From contig NC_135202.1 of assembly GCF_050948175.1 (NCBI RefSeq), positions 1,550,001-1,614,000 of the forward strand: a DNA stretch of 64,000 nucleotides, in the 5' to 3' direction. Under the pieces are notes generated by a model. That model searched no databases. It saw only the letters and a list, made by a program, of their open reading frames with translations, and was not told the origin of the DNA. Position numbers and translations under genes: made by a program. The DNA comes from Xylocopa sonorina. Lineage: Eukaryota > Arthropoda > Insecta > Hymenoptera > Apidae. This document shows positions 23,243 through 34,196 of the stretch, piece by piece. The number at the start of each line of letters is the position of its first letter. The stretch's first letter is position 1.

Positions 23243-23760
23243 TGTCTGCCCTACAGCAGGACGGTGATCGGGCATGCTTCCTCACCCAGACGGGTATACG
23301 CAAACGGAATCTACCATCTACCTCCCAGTTACACCCACCTCACTGAAGCGGGCGATAGAAAAATCCGGATGTGCCGCGGCGCCTTTCCCGCGGGTTAGTC
23401 CTTTAGCTACTCCGACGGAGGGGACGAATCCCAACCGCCGGAATACCCACGGGGAAGCTCGGGGAGGCGAACTTACTGCGTGTACGCGAACACGCACACT
23501 CCGACCCTTCTTGAATTGGGATGGATCAGTTTGGCCAAATTTATAGATGATCCAGACTGCCAGTCTCAGTCTTATTCAATTTTGCTCTATGAATGTGGCT
23601 AGGACTAGCTTGGGCAAATCGATAGATGCACCAAACCCCCGAGTCGCAGTATTATTTAATAACCCCAGAGCCCCGTTAGCCGCCGGGCAAGCCCGGCGCC
23701 CAGGTTCCACCACGAGGAGGTGGGGATGGGTACTTCCTGGACACCCAGGTTCTGGAACCC
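23243..23760 (-). mobile_element. Non-autonomous 0.5 kb retroelement N, copy 1
   Basis: A 518 bp insertion in satellite with an exact 15 bp target duplication. Read on the minus strand, its head (cacctcctcgtggtggaacctgg and ggtggctaacgggg) resembles the 5' UTR of R1b/R1c. Its tail, ending ggtgtagggcagacaat, matches the 3' UTR end of element Y at 38193-38480. It has no long open frame and no poly(A). The structure fits a deletion derivative (5' UTR plus 3' UTR) mobilised by a Y-like reverse transcriptase. The second complete copy is at 39026-39534. Confidence 0.85.
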
Positions 23761-23808
23761 GTGTTGACAAGATATACATAACGCATTGCATTGATATTAC
23801 TGTGACGT
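23761..23808 (-). repeat. Satellite block 3, remainder
   Basis: About 48 bp of the same satellite continuing after the insertion, starting with the second copy of the 15 bp duplication. Confidence 0.75.
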
Positions 23809-25088
23809 CCGCCGAACCTTACGGTACCTCCTACACCCCCCGGCAGAGCCGCAGACACCGCCGGCGGCCGGTGCAGAGACGAACTTACCGACACACTGTA
23901 ACACAGACCGATCGCCGAGCTAAGGCAGCCACCCTCGCACCAAGGAGTTGGACCACACGATCGCGTCACGACGCGTATTTGTCAGATTGCTGGAGCACGA
24001 TCGAGCCACAGCCTACGCACGAGGACCATTCTACGTACTGCGAAGAGTTGCCCGCCGTTACGCACCCGTATCCGTACTTTACATACTGTTATAACTAAAA
24101 TTAAGCAAATCCTCGAATTTAAGCACACTACACTCGATGTACATACATGACACAGCACACACAAGCTATCATAAGGCATCTCATGTGTAATCGTAATTTT
24201 AAGAGCGTATTTAACTGAAATAGGAAATAATCAAAGCACCCGAGCGAGTGCCCGACGCTCGTGACTCATGTCGAACGCGCGAGCCCACGACCATCCATCC
24301 TACTCCGCGGTCCGAGCGTCCACCCCACTCTGGCGCCCCGTGACTCGCGCGCCATGCGATCCGAGGAGGTCGTGGGTCCGCGAGCTGAAAGTGCAGTTCG
24401 AGACATCCGCTCGAAGCGTACGGACTTCTCTCAATTCTTATTCAAATCAAGTTCGAGTCATCCGCTCCAAGCGAACGGACCTCTCTCAATTCTAAACTCT
24501 AATTCAAACCGATTTTGACTCTTTCAACTCAAACTCTATTTCAACTCAAGTTCCTAATTCTAACTCTAATTATATGCTAAAATAATCCTAGTACTTAGTC
24601 AACTTTAGCATAGGAAAGTAACAGTGTAAGCATAGTTTTATTTACAAAATGCTTTATTTTACTAGTACTTGCATTTCTCATTATTCTAAACATTCCTTGT
24701 CTGACTATTATTATAAATTCATTTATTACGAAGTCTTCCACGAGATCACGCGTCTTCGAGATCATTCACGAGCCCTGAGCTTTAGTCAAACTTGGTAATC
24801 GACCGGTTAGAGCGGACCACCGCTTAGCTGCATCGACCCAAAGCGAGACTAGAGCAAAGACACACGTCGATTTTCCATATTCCTGGACCGGTAAGTAGTT
24901 TTTATTAAACCGATGGGTATTTTACACTCAAATGAGGAGAATAGTGGTGCCGTACTTTCCTAGCCCCGGACCAAAGAAGTGGTCCGTTGGGCGGCTAGGA
25001 TGGGCAAGTTTATTTTTATTGCGTATGCCCTAAGAGACGAGGTAGCATGCCTGAGCCTCCCGGGGCCAGGTTTAAAGTAGTACCACTG
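23809..25088. other. Unclassified block, possibly LTR-like
   Basis: The block lies between satellite and the broken end of R1c. It begins TGTGACGTCCGCCG, as many insect gypsy or BEL LTRs do, and shows two diverged units near 24400-24500 (gttcgag/catccgctc(c/g)aagcg with cggacctctctcaattc). At 24960-25001 there is a hairpin built from cctagcc/ggctagg and ggacca/tggtcc arms. No protein domain is recognisable. It may be a solo LTR plus leader, but no partner copy exists here to test that. Confidence 0.3.
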
Positions 25089-27395
25089 CACCGTGCGAGC
25101 TTTCAATGTCACTACGCGGGCGTCACACCACCCCAACCGAATGCTGCCGGCAGTGACTACTTTCATGGCCACCCCCAGGGGCACTGCCCCTAAAGGGTGC
25201 CGAGTCCTCTAGATGAAGACCGGATTGAGCCGGTCTTCATCTCCTCCACCCAGCACACTCCGGTGTGGGCAATAGCCTCGGCCACTTCAGTTGAGGTGAC
25301 TAACTTGTCTGGGTTAAGCACACGAATATCCACCTTCTTGCTTCGCCTGGATACAGTGACGCCGTCACCGGCCAAAGCCTCACGGAATTTTTCAGCTAAG
25401 GCAATTGCCCTGGCCTCTTTCTCCGGACCAGCAATTTTAAGGAGCCCGCTGGTTCGTGCCTTCATGGGGCGGACACTTTTCACCCCAACATCGATTAGCT
25501 TCACCCTCTGCCTGGCAGCAGACATAACGTCCCTATACGTGGACTTGCTGCCAGGCTGGAGGGTCAGTGCTACCACCGCTATACGCGGCAGCCGACCCAA
25601 TTTCAGCCTATCTTCCGCCTTCTTTTCTTCCTGAGCCTTCGGCGGCGGAACAAGGGCCGATTGGGCCATCTTGACCGCCCTTGCGGCCTTTGTTTCCACA
25701 ACCTGGGACCCTCCTTTGCAGCACTAGATGAAGTTGATGGGGCTCGTGCCGTTCTGTTGCCCCAGATGGGGCACTTTTGGTATCAGAAGGTGATGGGAAA
25801 GTGCTCGGCTGCTTGACTTTCGAAGCCACAGCCCTCTTTCCTTTCTTCTTCTTGTTCTGCTTCTTCATCATGCTTGCCTTCTTGTCTTGCCTTCTTTGCA
25901 GGAGGATCTCCCTGCGAATTTTCTCCATTTTGGTGCTGATCAGGTCCGCTACCTCTTCGAGTGTTGCGGATCCTGTCTCCTACTCGGGTGCCGATACACC
26001 ATTGCGTGAGGACAGGTCCCCACTTCCTTCAAGGACGAAGCTGGTGATAGCCTCAAGTGGCTCTCGATCTTCAGGTCCACCATCCTCATTGTTGGCACGC
26101 CTGGAGATCGCCTCTCCAATGCACTGAGTCTGCCTTGCAGGCGCTTACTATCCGCCTGCATGGCCTCTAACTGCGCTTTCAGTGCAGCAATGTTTTCATC
26201 CGGCGGCGGTGCAGCCGGACGTTTCACCCTCTGTGCCAATTCGATGGTGGCAGCCCTCAAGCACCTGGCACCAACCCTTAGATCCCTCTGAATGGTACCA
26301 TTTAGGTTTCTCGATTTGGCTGCAGCCAATTCGATCTCATTGGCCTCCTCAAGGGCCCGAGCTCCGAGAGCCTCCAGTGGCTTATTCCTGGCCTCCAGAA
26401 GACAGTTCTCCATTTCCGACGCACGCTATGTCAACTTTCCCGGTGGTGTCGAGATGCCTGTGCCATGGTAGATTTCTAGCACGAGATCCACCATCCCCGC
26501 CTCACGTTGCGCTTGAACGTAGGCCATCTTTGCCTCAGCGAGGCCAACATACTCCCCTGTCGTTGGGGGTCTCCCACGCTTTATCGATTCTGGCCAGGGT
26601 CGCTGCACCGAAAAAGTGGATTGCACCGATCCCACAGACGTATCAGGATCGTAGAAGGCATCTCCCGATTCTTCAACGGCGCCCTTCTCCACTGCACTAC
26701 GCACCCTGTTCAAGACCATAGCTGGCCTCGAACCACCGGGCATTCCGACCTTCCTAGTTCACGCCCTGTCATCTATTTCCAGGTTTTTTAAAAGTTGAAG
26801 AATTCTCCATATTATTCCCACGAGCGTGGTCGAAAAGGAGGTCACAACTGGCATAGCCACCATGCCAAGGGAAGGCTTGTACACCCGGGGGGCGCCAGTA
26901 TCCCCGGGGTTGGTCATTAGAGACAGGTGCACCTACCGGACTCGCCCAGTCGCGAGGACTTGAGGCTAGCAACTTTTTACAGAGATTTATTTCCTCGCTG
27001 GCCGGGCAATTAAGGCAAGCCCCCCACTCCAGCGAAACATGACCACCGATTTAAGGTATTACAACAGTGGTAACACCACCCCTGCCGAGCTACGGGATCC
27101 CGGGATCGCAAACCCCCGTACTACGAACAGAATTGGCCGTAGACCCTGGGTGGGAGTCGGCTTCAACCAATAACACTCCTCAACTCTGAGCCTTACCGGC
27201 AAGGTAGGCCCTGCCAGGATCCAAAGATCCCGCCGGCATCGCCCCAGAGTATCACGGAGACTACTAGGTATCCACGATCCCCGAAAACCAGAGCCTTATT
27301 AGCCACCGGAAAATTTCCAAGTTACCATGTTCGACCACGAGGAGGTGGGCATGGTACATATTGTTGCAAAAATGTAACAACTTTAGAACCCAAAC
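25089..27395 (-). mobile_element. R1c: 5' half of an R1-clade retrotransposon (5' UTR and gag)
   Basis: Read on the minus strand from 27395, the sequence follows the R1b 5' UTR (48661 onwards) closely, with phrases such as atcgtggatacctagtag and ggcaggggtggtgttac. It continues through gag to about 25089, where similarity to R1b stops just before the first zinc knuckle. The 5' end abuts TTAGG repeats. Only the 5' part exists; the ORF2 half is missing. Confidence 0.85.
25090..26743 (-). pseudogene. R1-clade gag (ORF1) remnant in R1c
   Basis: Minus-strand frames reproduce the R1b gag in order: STFSVQRPWPESIKRGRPPT and EYVGLAEAKMAYVQAQREAG (26426-26743), a leucine/glutamate-rich segment (25949-26413), the Lys-rich KKQNKKKKGKRAVASK stretch (25608-25928), and AKAVKMAQSALVPPP-like to KVDIRVLNPDKLVTSTEVAE (25190-25699). 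The zinc knuckle region that should follow is lost. Gag of such elements binds element RNA and forms the RNP. Several frame changes and stops make it non-functional. Its preserved order parallels 49300-50800. Confidence 0.8.
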
Positions 27396-27431
27396 CCAAC
27401 CTAACCTAACCTAACCTAACGTAACCTAACT
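27396..27431 (-). repeat. Interstitial telomeric repeat (CCTAA)n between R1c and X
   Basis: cctaa units (one mutated to cgtaa) lie between the 5' end of R1c on the minus strand and the 5' end of X on the plus strand. The equivalent place in the other inverted arm (48637-48660) keeps only a shorter, degenerate ttaggttaggtt. Confidence 0.9.
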
Positions 27432-28306
27432 AAATCAAACATAACCACACTTCCATCTCGGTTGGGAAGCTACATCTAACTAAAACATATTTCGAAAAAT
27501 ATAAAGGATAAGAGAGACATTCTCCAATATATGACGTATATAGATCAACGGATGCGAGAGAGAACACTCGATCTCAGTATAGCGAGACCGGGGCACAATC
27601 CTGAAGCAATCGTATAACGCCGGTTTCGGGATGGTGTAGACAGAGAATGTGGAGGGTGGAAAGCATAAAATATCAACAATGTAACTAAAGAGAAAGGAAA
27701 AGAAAATCTGTGGAAGCATTGCATTTATTAAGAGGAAATCCTAAAAATATCAAACAACAGATTATATAACATACCGTAAGGGCAAGGTACAACGAAATAG
27801 ACGATATCGTGAGAGAAAGTAAAAAAATCGAGAAACATAAAAAGAAAATAACAATTTAGATTGAACGAATCAATATCACTCATTGCGGCAAGCTTAATGG
27901 AAAACGCGTGGCTACTAATCGGTTAGAGTATAAGATAGATGCTGGTCGCGAGTCGAGTGGCCTTAGGAGTTCCTCGCCCGCAGCAGGGTAGACAGTAGGA
28001 TGACGGAAGGCCTGAAGCCCCCACCCTTGGCGTGAACGAGGCTGCTTGCATATGCTGCTGAGACGTGCTGCTGACTCGCGATTCGGGATCAGCTCCATCG
28101 GATCCTGGCAGAAGATTAAAGGTTGGACAGGCGGAAAGAAGCACAGACACGGAAGGAGAAGCATCAGGAGCCGAAGTAAGTGCAAGATAATGGGACAGCT
28201 ACCGATAAGAATAACGCCTACACTTTTAAATAGACGAATAGGCAGCAATACATCAGATGTAATGATAGATATTCTGAGCGAGGATACGGCGAAGCTAATG
28301 ACATAT

Positions 28307-28314
28307 TGGAAAAC
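28307..28314. repeat. 8 bp target duplication (left) of repeat Z in X
   Basis: tggaaaac at 28307-28314 recurs at 28580-28587, bracketing the 265 bp insertion. Confidence 0.75.
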
Positions 28315-28579
28315 GTTGGTGGTGAAGCGGCATGCTTCAGGTAGCTATAGAATAAAGGAGGAAGAAAGAAAGGAAGGAAAAGAGAGGGGAAGAACGTTTC
28401 GTTCTGGGCCTGCTAGTGGACTCATTAGTAAGGCTTCCTAGCAGACCCTGCCTTAGACGCTGGGATATTAGGGACAGTTAAGAACTTCTATATATTGGAA
28501 AGGATAGGTTAGCGAGTACTTTCAGGAAATTGTAGGCTGTGCTGTCCCTCTAGTGGCGATAGTCGAAAGGCCGCCACAG
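28315..28579 (+). repeat. Repeat Z inserted in X (265 bp)
   Basis: Flanked by an exact 8 bp duplication and absent from the old X copy at 1-1134. It also occurs alone at 6257-6499. The 8 bp duplication size matches hAT or P-type DNA transposons, but terminal inverted repeats are not convincing (gttggtggtg against ctgtggcggc), so the class is open. The mirror copy lies at 47244-47508. Confidence 0.7.
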
Positions 28580-29299
28580 TGGAAAACATCAGACATAAAA
28601 AAAGACTGACATCGAACACATGATCGAACTAGTGGCGAACGGTACAGAGAAAAATGAAGCAATTAAAGGAGCAGGAAGAATTCGGGGACAGGCAGTGAGA
28701 TGAGGAGAATCAGAAAAAACGACAGAAATACGAAAAGATGACGCAAGGAAATCGAGAGCGGGAGATATAATCCTAGAATTTAACAAAAAAACAGGCATAG
28801 AGAACAAAATAAAGGAGATAAAAGGAACTCTGGAAAAAGTATTCGAAGTAAAACATACGAGTGCGAGTGTAATGCCCCAACTAAGGGACATATATCCGTT
28901 GGATTACCAGAGAAGAAATGAAGGAGGACATAAGACGAACATTGAATGAAATCGAAGGAAAGGATAGCGGTATAAACGTCAAGTTGTTAAAACAAACGTG
29001 GAGAGGCAACCGAGCCGCCTTAGTTTAATTTGGACAGGAATACAGTAAAGAACTGGAGAAGGTCAAACGACTCAAAATAGCATTAACACCTTGTCCCTGC
29101 AAAGTGCTACCGAGAATAGAGAGATGCTTCAAATGCCATAAATAGGGACATATCGGCAGAAATTACGAAAAAGTCGAAGATAATAAGGGAATTTCCAGAA
29201 GATGTGGATCATCTGCAGCGAGGCAGGAAGAAGGGATCCGTACATTAGACACATTACCGGAGCTTTACTTGTCCGGTCTACAGAAAGGTCTTGATAGAA

Positions 29300-29990
29300 A
29301 AAAAACAAGAAATGAATATGGAATTGAAAGTCCTACAAATCGATCTGAACAGATGCCGAATCGCGCAAGATATCATGCAGCAAATGCGAATGATTCCCGA
29401 CGTGGTAATAATATCGGAATCACACAAGATGGAAGAATACTGACTGCAAGACGAGAAAGGTGATGCTGCGATATGGATAACCGGCGTTAATCGAAAATGT
29501 TTCACATATGGCACCACATGCTCCTCGACCGGAATTGTCCATGCAATGGTTGAAGGAACAAAAGCTATAAGCTGCTACTTCTCGCTGAACAGGAACGAAA
29601 AGAAATCGAAGAATATATAAACGAAATTGAGGTTAATATAGGAAAGGGAGAGAAAACAAACAGAATAATAATCGCAGGTGAGCTGAACGAAAAATCGGTA
29701 ATCAGGGGTAGTAAGAAGAACAACCATAGAGAGGAAAAGATCATCAAAATGGCTCTAAGAAACGATCTAATCGCGATGTATCCGAAAGAAGATTATACAT
29801 ACTTTAAGAAGCGAAACAAATAAAAAATAGACAATGTTGATAGGAGGTTGCATATACGCTAAGTTGCGTAAAGCAGGAGTGTTTGAGATATATTCAGCAT
29901 CGGACCATCAATACGTACTACATACCTTCTAAAGTACGAATTACGAGAATAACAAAGAGGGATATGCAAGCCTCGATGGAAAGAAAGCGA
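29300..29990 (+). pseudogene. X ORF2 N-terminal AP-like endonuclease domain
   Basis: A plus-strand frame reads LQIDLNRCRIAQDIM, DVVIISESHKMEEYW, and DEKGDAAIWITG, matching the N-terminal endonuclease layout of R1-type elements (N and E of the active site, then the GDAAIW-like strand). It continues with RIIIAGELNEKSV (normally GDFN; the Asp is replaced) and, after a frame change, a degraded SDHQY motif near 29905-29915. The enzyme nicks the target DNA to prime reverse transcription. Substitutions in the active site, stops and loss of the RT make it inactive. Confidence 0.75.
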
Positions 29991-29999
29991 ACTGATACG

Positions 30000-30282
30000 A
30001 TGCAAATAAATGATCGACTTATATAACATATAGATATTTATTTTTTATTAGAGGAGGTGATCTATTTTTAAGTAACTAAAATATATGATAAGTGTAATTA
30101 TATAAACCAATTTCAAATATTTAATTAAAACATCAAAAAATGATATGAAATTAGACAGTATTTTAGATTTAATGGAGGATCTTAAAGAGATATGGTATTT
30201 AGAATTAAATAAAATATAAAATATATATTAATATTTATACCAATTTGAAATATTTACTTGAAAGCTCATGAAAACATATGGT
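30000..30282 (+). repeat. AT-rich ~133 bp repeat, two units (arm 1)
   Basis: Two units related to 18715-19380: ttagacagtattttagattt with tggaggatctt, and tgatctatttttaagtaact with ataagtgtaatta. X is truncated exactly at this repeat in both inverted arms. Confidence 0.8.
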
Positions 30283-30958
30283 CCAGGGAGTGGGGTATTA
30301 ACGGATCGTTGCGAGGAGCATGCTGTACAGAGAGTGGGGACTCGCGTCTCGTGGTGGGACTAGCGGCGCGAATTTCGCGTTCAATTTATGAAATAGTATA
30401 ATGAAGTAGTATAGCATGAACTTACAATTACGTGTGTGTTGTTCGTGTCTTCCATTCTTAACGCGTGTAACCTGGATTTATGAATTCTTATATGCGACAA
30501 TACATTAGTCCGAATATAGTACATATATGTATGTAAGAGGCTTATAAGTAGAATACAGGTTCTGGTAAAGTCGGCTCCCTGAATTGGAAGAGTCACCATT
30601 AAGGTGATGGGCTGCGACTGTGCCATTCAGCAGGACGAAATCACCGGTGCGAGGTAAACAACGGTGTTCATCTTTGGTGCGAGCGAGGCAGATATACTCG
30701 TTAGTGGGAGTGAGGCAGTGGTGCTCGTCGGTGAGATTGAAACATTGATGCCTGGTGTGAACGAGCCATGTATAGCGGTCGGTTCGAATGACACAGCGGT
30801 ACTTGGTGCGTGTGAGCGCGTGCAGGTGTGCGCGCGTGAACGCTACTGGTTGCCGATGTTGTAGGCGAGTGCGGCAGGTTAGCTGATTTCAGAAGTTGAT
30901 GATGGAAGTGCGAGAAGGCTCATGTGTGGAATGGGTGGCAGCCGTTACACACGATGTT
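30283..30958 (-). mobile_element. Solo-LTR-like unit L, arm 1
   Basis: On the minus strand it begins with tgtgtaacggctgccaccc, contains a run tcttacatacatatatgtac, and ends near cactccctggacc. A diverged inverted counterpart is at 44868-45540. No internal retroviral genes are attached, so a solo LTR is my best guess. The plus-strand frame at 30664-30864 is repetitive and unsupported. The first ~85 bases on the X side are nearly identical between the arms; the rest is clearly diverged. Confidence 0.4.
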
Positions 30959-31838
30959 ACACTTAGAAGCGCTATTCCGTTGCATGAATTTGTAAAACTC
31001 ACATTCCTTTCAAAAGCAGAAGCAGATAAGTATAATGCAATGCATTGAACATGAATAATAACTTACCTTCAAACGTTGAAATGATATGGGCTCTCGCGTT
31101 GCATGAAGCATTAGAACTGTCATGCATTGGCACGCAGACACTTTGAAACGTCATGACATTGCATGGAACCGTAGATAATAGAGTTCTAACTCTTTATGTA
31201 TCGCGATGACACATTTCATTCCAACGTTTCAACGCAAGTAAGTAGTAATGTCCTATGCAATGCAATATGCTCGCCTGCTACTCCTTTTTAGAAGAATCAG
31301 ATTACGAATATTTCATGCAACGAGATCGCGTTTTATAGTTTCTGCATGCCAAAGCATTACAGTTCATATGCATTATAGATCGCGACAGCGCATTTCATTT
31401 CAACGTTTCGAAGTAGATGAGTCGTAACGTATTTTGCAATGGATTATACTTATCTGCTTCTACACTTCAAAACAATGTGAATCGTAACCTTTCTTACAAC
31501 GGCATAGCGTTTCTAGATATCTACGAGTCGATGCAATAGAGTTCTAGTATTTCATTCAGCGCGATGTTTCATCTCATTCCAATGTTACATGCTCAGATGT
31601 AATATTCTGTGCAACGCGTTATGTTTATCTGCATATACACTTCAGAAGAATGTGAAACATAAACCACCTTGCAAGGGGATAGCGTTTCTAAATGTTTTCG
31701 TGTCGATGCAATAGATTTCTAATACTTCATACAACGCGACGTCGCATCTTGTTTCAACGTTTCAAAGTAAGCAAGTTGTAATTTTCTATGTATAGCACTA
31801 TGCTTATCTGCTTGTATACTTCAAAATTTTCTTTTCTT
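30959..31838 (+). repeat. Satellite block 4
   Basis: The first ~200 bp is in reverse orientation, then the block runs forward from about 31170. 31213-31640 repeats the monomer order of 1135-1560, and the block is mirrored at 37370-38010 (matching points sum to 69188). It is broken at about 31838 by a piggyBac element. Confidence 0.88.
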
Positions 31839-32128
31839 CTAACCACCAACTGGCCAGAAAGCCTGTGACAGAGATCAAACTGAACATTTTTATTGGTGTC
31901 CTGGTTATATTGGTTGTAGCGCCCCTACCTGAAATTAGATTATATTGGTCTCAAAGGGAAATGTATACGAACGATCGAATAACCAACGCGATGAAGCGCG
32001 ATCAGTTTATATCGATACTTTGATATTTTCATTTTACCATTATTTCTACGGCTAGGACTGAGGACCGTTTGTATAAACTTAGAATTATTGTTAACGCAAT
32101 TGTCTACAGTTTCGAAAAATACTGTTAA
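31839..32128 (+). pseudogene. piggyBac-2 transposase, upstream part
   Basis: The plus-strand reading LNIFIGVLVILVVAPLPEIR then YWS, MKRDQFISILRYFHF and DRLYKLR matches the N-terminal part of the piggyBac transposase domain (IGVLI...YWS...MSRDRF...LRYLHF...KLYKIRP). It stops exactly at TTAA (32125-32128), where piggyBac-1 is inserted, and continues at 34197. The N-terminal start is missing, so the element is truncated as well as interrupted. Confidence 0.8.
32125..32128. repeat. TTAA target site, left copy
   Basis: TTAA precedes the left terminal repeat of piggyBac-1. The right copy reads TTGA at 34193-34196, one substitution from TTAA. Confidence 0.85.
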
Positions 32129-34192
32129 CACGTTGAGTACTACGCCGATCTTGTTATATTTCTTACTCAAGCGGCAGCGCGTGAGCACTTGATGCCGAAC
32201 GCTTGACTGACGAGTATAAACAAAGATTAACTTTGATACACTATATCCGTTTCGTTTGGACTATCGAAATGATACAAGCAATGCATTTGTATACAATGTA
32301 TAAACATAAGATAATGGGATGGGGAATGCCAGAAAGGCGAAAGAGCAAATACAAGGTGGGAGTCATTCTGAAAAACCCACGGGAGTATAAAGTCCCATTG
32401 CAGCAAAGAGAATTCAGTTTTATAGTGACTATTTTGAAAAACTTTTGGTATCCATCAACTAAAAATGTTGAGAGGACGAACAGTGACTCGTGGAGTGAGC
32501 CATTTGTACCACGCAAATGTCGGCGTGTAATACCACTACCATCTTCAGATAGTGACAATTCATCTAGTAGTTCACTAAGCAATACTGAAACAAGAAATCC
32601 AAATGATTGGTGTGATCAGCGAGGCAACCAGCCAAACATTATACTTCTCTCAAATCTCCATGCTGCCAAACTCGCTCATAAAGAAATGCAAAATTGTAGC
32701 ACAGTGGAAGATTTTTACGGCCTTTATGTGACAGATAAACTATTTCAACATATAAGCGAACAAACAAATATTTATGCGAAACAAAGTACAATCGCTTCCA
32801 AACGTGTTGAAAAGTGGGTGCCAACAGATAAGGACGAAATAAAGAGATTATTTGGAGTGGTTTTGTGGATGAGATTGGTAAAGCTTCCATCTTTGTGTCT
32901 GTATTGGTCTAAGGATCCATTGTGTATTCAAACATTCCCGCGGAAAATTATGAGTAGAGACAGATTTCAAATTCCGTTGAGAATGTAGCATTTTTAATAA
33001 ATGTGAATTTTTAATGAAAGAATTAAATATAAATTTTAAAAACTATTATGATCCCGTTGAAATGTTATGCATCGACAAGATGGTAATACCATTCCGTGGG
33101 CGGATCATACTTAGACAATACATGAAACAAAAAAAGCATAGATATGGGATAAAAATACTTAAATTGTGCTGTGATAATCATTACACATATGCACTTGCAT
33201 TTACATCGGCAAATCATGGGATAAAAAAAATACAACAAATGTTGTCATGAATTTGTGTGAAAATATGTTTCACGAAGACCATACTTTATACACAGATAAT
33301 TATTATACGAGTGTGGATTTAGCAAACAAACTTATAACAAAAAATACGCATTTGGTTGGTACTCTTCGACCAAATCGAAGAGGCAATCCAAGTAAAGTTG
33401 TGACAGCCAAACTGCGACGCGGAGAAGTCATTGCCCAAGGGAACAGTAAAGGGATTACAATCATGAAATGGAAACACAAGACGGATGTTTTAGTTCTTTC
33501 GATCAAGCATTCTGACGAAATGAAATCCGTAATAACAAGAACAGGGGTATCCTGCAAACCAAAAATTATTATTGATTATAATAAAGGTAAAACAGCGATT
33601 GTTCTGTCTGATCAAATGGGTGCTTATAGCAGTCCACTAAGAAGATCACTAAAATGGTATGGAAAACTGGCATTCGACCTTCTTTTGAATATTGTCGTGA
33701 ATGCGTTACGTATGTTCCAACATGTAACAGGAAGAAAGATGTCAATTACAACATTCCGAAAACAATTGGTAAATGCTCTCACACGACATTCACATAAGGA
33801 AACCCCAATTAGGGTCGATACAAGTAGACGAATTCACAAATTTCATAAGATGGAAGGAAAGGTGCATGAAGTACGAAAATATTGTGTTGAATGTTACAGC
33901 ACAAACACAAAAATGTTCGGACGCCAGTGAGCCAGGAAAATTACAAAGAAAGTTACTACATACTGTAATATGTGCAAATCACAGCCACATCTTTGTTTAA
34001 AATGTTTTAATAAACTTCATTAAATATTAGCATAAATTTTTTAATTGTCATTAATAATTTAACCCTTTATAATGCCGGTCTCATGCACCGATGCCGATCA
34101 AACAAGAAGTTCGCTGTCAATCCCTAGAATCCACGTTGTCCAAACGAAAAATCGATTGTTAGTCCCTGGGGACTGACGTAGCACTCAACGTG
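32129..34192 (+). mobile_element. piggyBac-1, complete DNA transposon (2.06 kb)
   Basis: The terminal inverted repeats are readable: the left end CACGTTGAGTACTACGCC matches the reverse complement of the right end (consensus CACGTTGAGTRCTACGYC). They are flanked by TTAA and TTGA. The interior carries a single transposase gene on the plus strand. The element sits inside the transposase of a second piggyBac. Confidence 0.92.
32203..34023 (+). pseudogene. piggyBac-1 transposase (DDE_Tnp_1_7 family), recently broken
   Basis: Domains in order: an acidic/serine N-terminal region (SSDSDNSSSSSLSN), EKWVPTDKDEIKRLFGVVLW and LYWSKDPL, MSRDRFQI, then a damaged junction near 32985-33015. MLCIDKMVIPFRGR follows with the first catalytic Asp, YTDNYYTS with the second, and DYNKGKTAIVLSDQM with the third. 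GRKMSITTFRKQL leads to a C-terminal Cys-rich tail (KYCVEC, CNMCKSQPHLCLKC). The family cuts and pastes DNA at TTAA. Defects: a stop with local deletion after 32988, a frameshift in an A8 run near 33225, and an in-frame TGA at 33928-33930 ahead of the tail. All three aspartates remain. The true start codon is uncertain; 32203 is the first Met of the open frame. Confidence 0.9.
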
Positions 34193-34196
34193 TTGA

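Larger units (their letters stand above)
28046..29250 (+). pseudogene. X gag remnant
   Basis: A basic N-terminal segment (GRRSIRSRSKCKIMGQLPIR) is readable from 28046. The frame is broken by the 265 bp insertion and by several stops. Near 29130-29220 the reading ERCFKCHK, then GHIGRN and SRRCGSSAARQE, resembles one or two Cys/His knuckles with a stop between. Gag would coat the element RNA. The gene is decayed, and the assignment depends on position upstream of the endonuclease. Confidence 0.6.
27432..29990 (+). mobile_element. Element X, arm 1 (non-LTR retrotransposon, 3'-truncated)
   Basis: Layout: 5' UTR, gag (about 28046-29250), then the N-terminal endonuclease of ORF2 (29300-29990), where the element stops against AT-rich tandem repeats. 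No reverse transcriptase remains. It is mirrored by 45833-48391, with coordinates summing to 75823 throughout, so there are no net indels. A 265 bp repeat is inserted in gag at 28315-28579. It starts next to CCTAA repeats in the opposite orientation to R1c. Confidence 0.85.

Noticed and set aside
30664..30864. Val/Gly-rich 66-codon frame
   Set aside because: It arises from an imperfect ggtgcgagcgaggcag-like internal repeat in LTR-like unit L; the mirror copy does not keep the frame.
32203..34023. Domesticated piggyBac-derived host gene
   Set aside because: Terminal repeats and TTAA-type flanks are present and the reading frame is broken in three places, so it is an ordinary transposon copy.
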